From Octadecabacter sp. SW4 (GTDB lineage: Bacteria; Pseudomonadota; Alphaproteobacteria; Rhodobacterales; Rhodobacteraceae): a DNA stretch of 64,000 bases. The notes under the pieces were generated by a model. The model saw nothing but the letters and a program-made list of their open reading frames with translations, was not told the DNA's origin and made no database searches. Both the position numbers and the translations under genes were made by a program. Each line of letters begins with the position of its first letter. The stretch's first letter is position 1. This document shows, piece by piece, positions 56,882 through 64,000 of the stretch. The stretch is from contig NZ_CP042819.1 in assembly GCF_008065155.1 (NCBI RefSeq), positions 3,096,501-3,160,500 of the forward strand, read 5' to 3'.

Positions 56882-57817
56882 CTACTGAATCCCCTTGGCT
56901 TCGACCTTGCGACGAGCGGTTTTTTGCGTGCCAAGCTGGCGTTCACGATAAACGATAATCACCCCCGCCATGATGATCAGCCCCGCGCCAAGCAGCATTT
57001 GCCGTGTCGGTATTTCAAGGAACCAGACATAACCGATGATGATTGACCACAACATCGACACATAGGTGAAGGGGGCCAGCACGCCTGCCTCGGCAAAGCG
57101 GTAGCTTGAGGTCAGCAAAATTTGGCCAAGCCCGCCAACGACCCCGGCACCGATCAACAGTGCGGCCTCCTGCGATGTGGGCCAGACCCAGCCGAATGGC
57201 AGGGTAAACAGCGATAAGACTGACGCCGTGAGCGCAAAATAAAACACGATCGCTGCCGTGCTTTCCCGCCCCACCATTGATTTCACGAAAACCTGCGCTA
57301 GCGCGGCCAGACAGGCCGAGCCAAGCACAATCATCGCGCCGAAGGCCTCGCTCGTGCCGGCACCGGTGGACAAGCGCGGCCACACGATGATCAGCACTCC
57401 GATCAACCCGACTGCCACGGCCGAAATGCGCACAAGGCGCAGGCGTTCCCCCAACAGCACAGCCGCCAAAACCAGCATGACCACCGGTGTCACAAAGCGG
57501 ATCGCGGTCACTTCGGGCAGGGGCAGATATTTCAACCCCGCAAAACCCAACCCCATCGCGACTGACCCTGCGACACCACGCACGGCATGCGATCGCATGT
57601 TTTTGGTTCTGATCCCCGTCACCAGTTCACCGCGCAACACCAGCCACACGATGATAACCGGCAGGGTGAAAACGGCGCGAAAGAACATCGCCTCGCCCGC
57701 AGGCACACGGTCCGCCGCCTTGATAAATGCCGACATGACAGTGAACACTGTGACGGACAGAACCATCAAGGTGATGCCCCACGCGGGGGCGTGTTGGGAT
57801 GTTTCGGCGCGCTCCAT
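56882..57817 (-). CDS. EamA/DMT-family membrane transporter
   Basis: 311 residues with ten transmembrane helices in two EamA repeats (FFRAVFTLPVIIVWLVL in the first, ILLTSSYRFAEAGVLAPFTY in the second), and a basic C-terminal tail. It resembles the riboflavin/S-adenosylmethionine/metabolite exporter branch (LKYLPLPEVTAIRFVTPVVM), but the substrate is not predictable. It lies 31 bp downstream of the queG start region in the same orientation as the queG-GST-mtgA series but separated by about 30 bp from the queG stop, so it may be co-transcribed. Confidence 0.88.
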   Translation of the reverse strand: MERAETSQHAPAWGITLMVLSVTVFTVMSAFIKAADRVPAGEAMFFRAVFTLPVIIVWLVLRGELVTGIRTKNMRSHAVRGVAGSVAMGLGFAGLKYLPLPEVTAIRFVTPVVMLVLAAVLLGERLRLVRISAVAVGLIGVLIIVWPRLSTGAGTSEAFGAMIVLGSACLAALAQVFVKSMVGRESTAAIVFYFALTASVLSLFTLPFGWVWPTSQEAALLIGAGVVGGLGQILLTSSYRFAEAGVLAPFTYVSMLWSIIIGYVWFLEIPTRQMLLGAGLIIMAGVIIVYRERQLGTQKTARRKVEAKGIQ

Positions 57818-57849
57818 AGCCCAGCCATACGCCCGCGCGCAATGGCTTG

Positions 57850-58887
57850 CTAGGGGGTCAGACGCGCAATCGCCCAGCGCGCCGCATCGGCAACCTCGGC
57901 GGCGGGATCATCCACATGGAGCCGGGCCGAATCCATCAGTCTCGCCTCACCGGAATTACCAATCGCATAAAGCACATTTCGCAGGAAACGGTTTCGCCCG
58001 ATCCGCTTGATGGGACTTCCCGAAAACAGCGCACGAAACACAGCATCATCAAGTGTTGCCAGTTTTGCCAAATCAGGCGCAACCAGTTCAGGGCGTGCGT
58101 GATATTTTGCCTCGCGCGCCTCTTGCGCGAACTTGTTCCACGGACAAACCGCAAGACAATCGTCGCAGCCGTATATCCGATTGCCCATCAAGGCGCGCAG
58201 ATCTTCGTCAACCGGCCCGTGATGTTCGATTGTCAGGTATGAAATACAACGGCGCGCATCCAGTTGGAACGGCGCGGGAAACGCATCTGTCGGGCAGATG
58301 TCCAGACAGGCCGTGCAACTGCCACAGCTTTCAACGCCAGCTTCGTCCGGTTCAAGCGTGACAGTCGTAAAAATCGCCCCCAGAAAAAACCAGTTTCCCA
58401 GATCGCGCCCCAGCAGATTGGTATGCTTGCCCTGCCAGCCCAGACCCGCCGCCGCGCCCAGGGGCTTTTCCATGACCGGCGCCGTGTCGACGAACACCTT
58501 GATTTCGGCACCGTCGGCCTGATCAATCAGCCAGCGGGCCAGGCGTTTCAACCGCTTCTTTACGACATCATGGTAGTCACGGTTCTGCGCATAAACGGAA
58601 ATCGCCGCGCGGTCAGGCTGGTCCAGCACCGCAAGTGGATCATGGGTAGGCGTATAGGGTTCGGCCAGCATGATTACGGATCGCACCGCAGGCCAAAGGG
58701 CACCTGGATCAGCGCGCCAGCCTGCGCGCTCTGCCATCCATGACATTTGCCCGTGGCGACCATCGGCCAAAAATGCCGCAAGCCGGTCCGGCAGGTCAGG
58801 AACGGCATCGGGGCGGCACACACCCATCTGCGCAAACCCCTCGGACAAGGCCTGCGCGCGCAATCGTTCCTTGAGGTCGGCAGTCAC
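57850..58887 (-). CDS. queG: Epoxyqueuosine reductase QueG
   Basis: 345 residues from GTG 58885-58887, directly abutting the GST stop. The N-terminal cobalamin-binding domain has the catalytic Asp in [14 protein letters not shown]. Two ferredoxin-like 4Fe-4S motifs, [12 protein letters not shown] and [11 protein letters not shown], are present with the intervening [14 protein letters not shown]-terminal HEAT-like segment with [13 protein letters not shown] completes it. It reduces epoxyqueuosine to queuosine in tRNA, the last step of that modification. Confidence 0.95.
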   Translation of the reverse strand: MTADLKERLRAQALSEGFAQMGVCRPDAVPDLPDRLAAFLADGRHGQMSWMAERAGWRADPGALWPAVRSVIMLAEPYTPTHDPLAVLDQPDRAAISVYAQNRDYHDVVKKRLKRLARWLIDQADGAEIKVFVDTAPVMEKPLGAAAGLGWQGKHTNLLGRDLGNWFFLGAIFTTVTLEPDEAGVESCGSCTACLDICPTDAFPAPFQLDARRCISYLTIEHHGPVDEDLRALMGNRIYGCDDCLAVCPWNKFAQEAREAKYHARPELVAPDLAKLATLDDAVFRALFSGSPIKRIGRNRFLRNVLYAIGNSGEARLMDSARLHVDDPAAEVADAARWAIARLTP

Positions 58888-59565
58888 CTAGAAATCAAGA
58901 TCGGCGTAATGTGACGGCTGTGGAAAACCCGACACCTGATCAGCCAACAAGGACCGAAACGCAGGGCGCGATTTGATCTTGGCATACCAATCCTTCACGA
59001 CTTCGGAGCGGTTCCAGTCCACGTCACTGACGTAATCAAGGCAGGACAAATGCGCTGCTGCTGCAAAATCCGCCAATGACAGGTCATTTCCAGCCAACCA
59101 GCGCCGCTGATCCAGCAACCACGCCATGTAATCCAGATGATACTTGATCGCTTTGGACCCGGCCTTGACGTTGCCGCTGTCAGGGTAACCTGTTCCCATG
59201 AGCTTGCGAAACACCCGCTCTCCCAACAGTTTCGACGTCACCTCGGCGTTGAACTTGTCGTCAAACCACGCGACCAAGCGGCGCACCTCGTAACGCTGTT
59301 CCGCCGCTTTGGGCAAAAGGGCCGGCTCGGGGTGGATTTCTTCAAGATATTCGCAAATCGCGGTGCTATCTGCAAACGTCCGGCCATCCATACGCAACAC
59401 AGGCACCTTGCCTGCCGGATTGCGGCGTAAAAAGTCAGGGTCTTGTTCCCAATAGCGTTCTTCGACCAGTTCAACTTCGATACGCTTTTCAGCCAGTGAA
59501 AGGCGAACTTTGCGCGAAAACGGCGAAAGCGGAAAATGATAGAGCTTGTGGGTCGCGTTGTGCAT
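58888..59565 (-). CDS. Glutathione S-transferase family protein
   Basis: 225 residues. Opens LYHFPLSPFSRKVRLSLAEK, a serine-type GST active site. The NPAGKVPVL cis-Pro motif (about 49-57) and FADSTAICEYLEE (about 64-76) bind glutathione. The C-terminal helical domain contains SLADFAAAAHLSCLDYVSDVDW. It is the upstream partner of queG with no intergenic base, so the two share a message. Substrate unknown. Confidence 0.9.
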   Translation of the reverse strand: MHNATHKLYHFPLSPFSRKVRLSLAEKRIEVELVEERYWEQDPDFLRRNPAGKVPVLRMDGRTFADSTAICEYLEEIHPEPALLPKAAEQRYEVRRLVAWFDDKFNAEVTSKLLGERVFRKLMGTGYPDSGNVKAGSKAIKYHLDYMAWLLDQRRWLAGNDLSLADFAAAAHLSCLDYVSDVDWNRSEVVKDWYAKIKSRPAFRSLLADQVSGFPQPSHYADLDF

Positions 59566-59628
59566 CGGAACCTTACCAACTAAGACCCCACTTCAATGCC
59601 CGATTGCGCGGCGGTGATCAATCCCGAG

Positions 59629-60366
59629 TCATCTTTCAAAACATGCCGCGCGGCCGTCCGCCAGAATTGTCGCTGCACCATCGACGATACCCGCCGCACG
59701 ATTACGCACATATCGCGAGGGCTGACTGGCAGAACGCCCCTTGGGATCAGGTAGGATCGCGGCAAGGCGCGCCGCCTGCACCGCGCTCAGATCGGCAGCG
59801 CGAACACCAAAGTAGTGCACGGCGGCTGCTTCGATACCAAACACGCCTTCGTCGAATTCGGCGACGTTCAGATAAACCTCGAGAATACGCTGTTTACTCC
59901 AGACAGCCTCGACCACCGGGGTCATGCCCGCCTCAAGGGCTTTGCGCAGCCAGCTGCGGCCTTGCCACAAGTAGACGTTCTTAACGACCTGCTGGGTGAT
60001 GGTTGACCCGCCGCGCGCACCACCTTCATCAAGGGCGGCGCGAATGGCATTCACATCCAGCCCCCAATGCAGGCAAAAATTGGCGTCCTCGGCGGCAACG
60101 ACAGATCGCGCCATCACGGGGGCGATATCTTCGATCGCGACCCATTCCTGCGCGACACCACCCACGCGCCGCCCTTCGGAAAACATGTAGGGCGTGGTTG
60201 GCGGATTCACGAATGCAAAGACGACTGCGGCCAAAACAACAATGCTCAAGACAAGCAACCCCCCTCGGATGATCCAGCGCCGCACCCAAAGGATTGACCG
60301 CGTGATCGGGCCACGCCCGTCCTTGCCGGATTTTGCCTTTGATGTCGCTTTGGATCGCTTTGCCAT
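59629..60366 (-). CDS. mtgA: Monofunctional biosynthetic peptidoglycan transglycosylase
   Basis: 245 residues. A basic cytoplasmic N-terminus and one transmembrane anchor (about 34-53) lead to a GT51 domain with the catalytic Glu in AAEDANFCLHWG, the GGSTITQQVVKN motif, RSWLRKALEA and KQRILEVYLNVAEFDEGVFGIE. No transpeptidase domain. It polymerises lipid II glycan strands at the outer face of the inner membrane. It ends 63 bp before the GST gene on the same strand. Confidence 0.94.
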   Translation of the reverse strand: MAKRSKATSKAKSGKDGRGPITRSILWVRRWIIRGGLLVLSIVVLAAVVFAFVNPPTTPYMFSEGRRVGGVAQEWVAIEDIAPVMARSVVAAEDANFCLHWGLDVNAIRAALDEGGARGGSTITQQVVKNVYLWQGRSWLRKALEAGMTPVVEAVWSKQRILEVYLNVAEFDEGVFGIEAAAVHYFGVRAADLSAVQAARLAAILPDPKGRSASQPSRYVRNRAAGIVDGAATILADGRAACFER

Positions 60367-60399
60367 TGCTTGGTATAAGTCACGGGCAGCGCCCCGTGG

Positions 60400-61329
60400 T
60401 CAAGCCGCCAGTGGTGCAGAAAGCACGCTTGCCTCGCGGCCACGCAGCACACAGCGCGCGGTTTCGATGGTGTGACAGGGTGCATCGCCGGCAAACTCGG
60501 GAAAGAGCGCCGAAATCTCTGCTCGCAACTCCGGGTCCCCGTCCATCATCACATCGCCGGGGAAAAAGGTTTCCGTGGCGATCCCTTCGGCAAAAACGAC
60601 CTCGTGCTTGTCGCACATGATATGATGGTAAGACACGTCACGCATCGGCAGCCGATGGATCGTATCCCCGTTCACAAGATGCTTGGCTGCCACGAAAACC
60701 TCGTCCTCTCCAAAGAACAGCTCTGCGCGCCAGCCGGTGATCAGAATGCGGTGTTGCGGTGAAACAAGCAGCGCGCGATCGTTGCCCAACGCGTTCGGTG
60801 CAAAGCGGATCGGCGTAAAATCACCACCGCCAATGACAGTGCGGCTGCCCGTCCAAACCAAAGGTTGTAGGCCGCTATCCTGCGTCATGATCAAATCACC
60901 AACGCCCAGATCCTCGACCCGTCGCAGCCCCTGATCGGTTTCGATCAGGGTTCCCGCGACAAAACAGGGTGGGCCAAGGTCCGACACCAGAAGCGGGCCT
61001 TGCCCATTGACCCAGGTCGACGACACGAATGTTCCGTTCTGGAGGGCCTGACCATCCGTCGGCGTGAAAACCTGTTGCCCGTTGGCAAGATAAAAAGTGG
61101 TTCCGGTGTAAGTCACGTTCCCCACACCTGCCACATTGATCGTTACAGTATCACCCGGATAAGAGCTTGAGATATCAGAGCCATTCACGCTGTCATTGTC
61201 GAAACGGTCAAAATCATTGTCGTCGTTTTGATCAACAAGCGTGAGATTCACATAGTTCAACGCCGTTCCACCCGCTGGCGGGTTGGCCGGATCCATCAGG
61301 AAAAACTGGTCTGTATAACTCGTTGGCAT
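60400..61329 (-). CDS. Stand-alone Hint-domain (hedgehog/intein fold) protein
   Basis: 309 residues without a signal peptide. An acidic, beta-rich N-terminal part (about 1-120, with repeated Asp/Asn in VDQNDDNDFDRFDND) is followed by a Hint domain. The nucleophile is Cys122 in PPCFVAGTLIET, then RRVEDLGVGDLI, SPQHRILI (about 190-197) and a late His-rich segment VSYHHIMCDKHEVV. No C-terminal His-Asn splice junction is visible, so at most N-terminal cleavage, not splicing, is expected. The family (Hint_2) is widespread in Rhodobacteraceae; function is unknown. It is downstream of gltB on the same strand. Confidence 0.85.
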   Translation of the reverse strand: MPTSYTDQFFLMDPANPPAGGTALNYVNLTLVDQNDDNDFDRFDNDSVNGSDISSSYPGDTVTINVAGVGNVTYTGTTFYLANGQQVFTPTDGQALQNGTFVSSTWVNGQGPLLVSDLGPPCFVAGTLIETDQGLRRVEDLGVGDLIMTQDSGLQPLVWTGSRTVIGGGDFTPIRFAPNALGNDRALLVSPQHRILITGWRAELFFGEDEVFVAAKHLVNGDTIHRLPMRDVSYHHIMCDKHEVVFAEGIATETFFPGDVMMDGDPELRAEISALFPEFAGDAPCHTIETARCVLRGREASVLSAPLAA

Positions 61330-61489
61330 GACTGCCTCATACTCACTGTTGTCAAATTTCGGACAGTGCGTGGTATGAAGGCCGATTGTGCCGCGATTGG
61401 GGTTACGTTGAGGTAAGTTTTAGCCAAATTGCGGCAAAGCCGTGGCCAATCGACCCCGGCTCTGCGCTATTGTTTGCGATTTGGAAACG

Positions 61490-64000
61490 CTATTCGGCAG
61501 GCACCGCAGCGCTTTCATGTGACAGTGGTGCTGGGATATGAACCAGCATTTCCTTGGGGCACAGCTGAAGAAACTTGCCTTTTTCATAGTCCCAATGCTG
61601 CAGAATATCTGCGGCCTTGCGGCTTCCCGTCTCAGCCAGATGTTCTTGGATCAGGTCTTTGAGCTGGGTTTCCCAGTGATCGACCGTTACCGGACAGGCG
61701 ACCAGTGTTTCCATATTAATCAGTGGAGCCGCATCGCCATTTTCGTCATAAATATAGGCCATGCCACCCGTCATACCAGCGCCAAAGTTCGCGCCAATCG
61801 ACCCAAGGATCACCGCAACCCCGCCGGTCATATATTCACAGCCATTGCTGCCACAACCTTCGATCACGACCTTTGCACCGGAATTGCGCACTGCGAAACG
61901 CTCGCCTGCGCGCCCTGCGGCAAACAGATAGCCATCGGTCGCACCATAAAGAACGGTGTTGCCGATGATCGTGTTCTCGGACGCGACCAGCGGGCTTGCC
62001 ATTGGTGGACGCACGGTAATCATGCCGCCCGACAGGCCCTTGCCGACATAATCGTTGGCATCCCCCGAAACTTCGATCTTGAGGCCAGGTGCGGCGAACG
62101 CCCCCAGCGATTGCCCCGCCGAACCTTTCAGCTTTACCGTCAGGTGGTCGCGCTGCAGCGCGTTGCGCATCCCGAAGTTCTTGACGATATGGCTGGATGT
62201 GCGCGTGCCAATGGTGCGCAGCGTGTTCTGCACCGCATATTCCAGCTGCATCTTTTCCCCGTCATCAAGGAAGCGCGCGGCGTCCTTGACGATTTCAGCA
62301 TCCAGCGTGTCAGGCACCGCATTGCGCGGCTTGTTCCGGTCGTAAACGATATCGGCCGCGCCATCGACGGTAATCAGCAGTGGATTCAGATCAAGATCAT
62401 CCAGATGCGCCGACCCACGTGACACCTGCGTCAGCAGATCAGCGCGGCCAATCACATCATCCAAGGACCGCGCGCCGATACTGGCAAGGATTTCGCGCAC
62501 TTCGGTGGCGTAAAACGTGATCAGATTCACAACCTTGTCCGCCGTTCCTGTAAACTTGTCGCGCAAGGCTTCGTCCTGGGTGCAGACACCAACCGGACAA
62601 GTGTTGCTTTGGCACTGGCGCACCATGATACAGCCCATCGCGATCAGTGCGGCGGTGCCGATGCCGTATTCCTCGGCCCCCAGCATCGCGGCCATCACGA
62701 TGTCACGGCCCGTGCGCAAACCGCCATCGGTGCGCAGCGTAACGCGGCTGCGCAGGTTGTTCATCGACAGGACCTGATGCGCCTCGGTCAGCCCCATTTC
62801 CCACGGAAGGCCCGCATATTTGATAGAGGTCGCGGGCGACGCGCCCGTGCCGCCGTTGTGGCCAGAAATCAGGATGATATCGGCCTTGGCCTTGGCCACA
62901 CCGGCGGCAATCGTGCCAACCCCACTTGAGGCGACAAGTTTCACCGTCACCTTGCAGCGCGGGTTGATCTGTTTCAGATCATATATCAGCTGCGCCAGGT
63001 CCTCGATGGAATAGATATCGTGGTGTGGCGGCGGCGAAATCAGCGTCACACCTTTGGTTGAATGGCGCAGACGGGCGATCAGGTCGGTAACCTTCATGCC
63101 GGGCAGCTGGCCACCTTCGCCGGGCTTGGCCCCTTGGGCGACCTTGATTTCGAGCTCTTCGCACTGGTTCAGGTATTCGGCCGTGACGCCGAAACGCCCC
63201 GATGCAACCTGCTTGATCTTGGCAGAAGGATTGTCGCCATTGGGTTCGGGCACGAAATGCGCGGGGTCTTCTCCGCCCTCGCCACTGTCGGATTTTGCAC
63301 CGATCCGGTTCATTGCCACGTTCAGCGTTTTATGCGCCTCGGGCGACAGCGCGCCCAGCGACATGCCTGGCGTCACGAACCGCTTGCGGATCGCGGTAAT
63401 ACTTTCGACCTCTTCGATCGGGATTGCGTCACCCATCGGTTTGATCGCCAGCAAATCACGCAAATGGATTGGTGGGTTGTTCTGCATCAGTGACGAATAC
63501 TGCTTCCAAACCTCATAGGACGCACGGTTACAGGCGTTCTGCAGGAGGTGCATGGTCTGCGCTTCCCAGGCGTGCTTTTCACCCGAACGGCGCGCCTTGT
63601 AGAACCCGCCGATGGGCAACACATCACTGCCCCCACGCCAACCGGCCTCATGCACAGCGGCGACTTTTTTCTGGATACCGCTGACGCCGATACCGGAAAT
63701 GCGTGACTGCATGCCGGGGAAATATTCAGCGACCATCGCGCGGGACAGACCCACAGCCTCGAAATTCAGGCCACCACGATAGCTGGAAATCACCGATATC
63801 CCCATCTTGGCCATGATCTTGAGCAGGCCTTGGTCAATCGCGGTGCGATAGCGCGCCACAGCCTCGGTCAGGGTGCCTTCAAGCAACCCACGCCCGATGC
63901 GATCCGCAAGCGAATCTTCGGCCAGATAGGCGTTCACGACCGTCGCGCCACAGCCGATCAGCACAGCAAAATAGTGCGGATCAATGCATTCAGCCGGCCG
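61490..64000 (-). CDS. gltB: Glutamate synthase (NADPH) large subunit, C-terminal part (5' end outside window)
   Basis: The frame is open to the right edge; 836 residues are visible of about 1,510 expected. The part begins in the central domain (CIDPHYFAVLIGCGATVV). It contains the FMN/synthase domain with the 3Fe-4S cysteines in MVRQCQSNTCPVGVC and GGTGASPATSIKYAG, and the C-terminal GXGXG beta-helix domain (for example GGMITVRPPMASPLVA, EGCGSNGCEYMTGG). The glutaminase domain is outside the window. With GltD it makes two glutamates from glutamine and 2-oxoglutarate. 160 bp separate its stop from the Hint-domain gene; I see no clear terminator there. Confidence 0.96.
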   Translation of the reverse strand, partial: RPAECIDPHYFAVLIGCGATVVNAYLAEDSLADRIGRGLLEGTLTEAVARYRTAIDQGLLKIMAKMGISVISSYRGGLNFEAVGLSRAMVAEYFPGMQSRISGIGVSGIQKKVAAVHEAGWRGGSDVLPIGGFYKARRSGEKHAWEAQTMHLLQNACNRASYEVWKQYSSLMQNNPPIHLRDLLAIKPMGDAIPIEEVESITAIRKRFVTPGMSLGALSPEAHKTLNVAMNRIGAKSDSGEGGEDPAHFVPEPNGDNPSAKIKQVASGRFGVTAEYLNQCEELEIKVAQGAKPGEGGQLPGMKVTDLIARLRHSTKGVTLISPPPHHDIYSIEDLAQLIYDLKQINPRCKVTVKLVASSGVGTIAAGVAKAKADIILISGHNGGTGASPATSIKYAGLPWEMGLTEAHQVLSMNNLRSRVTLRTDGGLRTGRDIVMAAMLGAEEYGIGTAALIAMGCIMVRQCQSNTCPVGVCTQDEALRDKFTGTADKVVNLITFYATEVREILASIGARSLDDVIGRADLLTQVSRGSAHLDDLDLNPLLITVDGAADIVYDRNKPRNAVPDTLDAEIVKDAARFLDDGEKMQLEYAVQNTLRTIGTRTSSHIVKNFGMRNALQRDHLTVKLKGSAGQSLGAFAAPGLKIEVSGDANDYVGKGLSGGMITVRPPMASPLVASENTIIGNTVLYGATDGYLFAAGRAGERFAVRNSGAKVVIEGCGSNGCEYMTGGVAVILGSIGANFGAGMTGGMAYIYDENGDAAPLINMETLVACPVTVDHWETQLKDLIQEHLAETGSRKAADILQHWDYEKGKFLQLCPKEMLVHIPAPLSHESAAVPAE

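Overview
The window is a 64 kb, GC-rich stretch of ordinary alphaproteobacterial chromosome. It most probably comes from a Rhodobacteraceae (roseobacter-lineage) genome. Pointers are a CcrM-type GANTC methyltransferase, tandem DUF2125 proteins, a DUF4170-waaA-lpxK block, a Rhodobacter-like petABC operon, a PetR/PetP-type regulator pair, a single-domain bacterial sodium channel and a stand-alone Hint-domain protein. I saw no insertion sequence, prophage, integrase, CRISPR array, replication origin or rRNA. Coding density is high. Two tRNAs (Arg-CCT and Lys-TTT, both minus strand) are present.

Layout, left to right. 0-5 kb: a cut membrane protein, a crotonase-fold/SDR pair and two tandem exported DUF2125 proteins. 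4.9-9.6 kb: pmbA, a cysQ-like phosphatase, DUF4170, a waaA-like glycosyltransferase and lpxK (lipid A/Kdo assembly). 9.5-15.2 kb: CoA transferase, DsbA-like thioredoxin and DciA-like protein facing mutY, an AlkB-type hydroxylase and galE. 15.2-19.9 kb: ccrM with a promoter rich in its own recognition sites, rnhB, a Cys/Arg-rich exported protein, then a three-gene overlapping cluster (small exported protein, membrane-anchored winged-helix protein, exported L-type lectin). 20-25 kb: tRNA-Arg, a LacI regulator, xylA, a GH3 glycosidase and tRNA-Lys. 25-30 kb: dapF-mtaB, two GSTs around a PaiB-like protein, and an outer-membrane barrel. 30-33 kb: petABC (cytochrome bc1). 33-36.4 kb: thiBPQ under a TPP riboswitch. 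36.4-42.2 kb: aroC, an EamA transporter, an HU protein, amn, a class II aldolase and an epimerase. 42.2-47 kb: a NaChBac-type channel facing an operon of an HDAC-like amidohydrolase, xseB, ispA and dxs. 47-54.4 kb: an XRE-cupin regulator and a dipeptide ABC importer with an embedded M24 peptidase. 54.4-57.8 kb: petR/petP-like regulators divergent from a branched-chain aminotransferase, a small protein and an EamA exporter. 57.8-64 kb: queG, GST, mtgA, a Hint-domain protein and the 3' half of gltB.

Most of the window is housekeeping. The more unusual items are the lectin/membrane-regulator cluster, the promoter of ccrM, two enzymes that have lost their family's catalytic glutamates (the crotonase and the WaaA-like protein), and a recurrent architecture in which six of ten convergent gene pairs end on a shared 4-bp palindrome (TTAA or CTAG) that supplies a stop codon to both strands.
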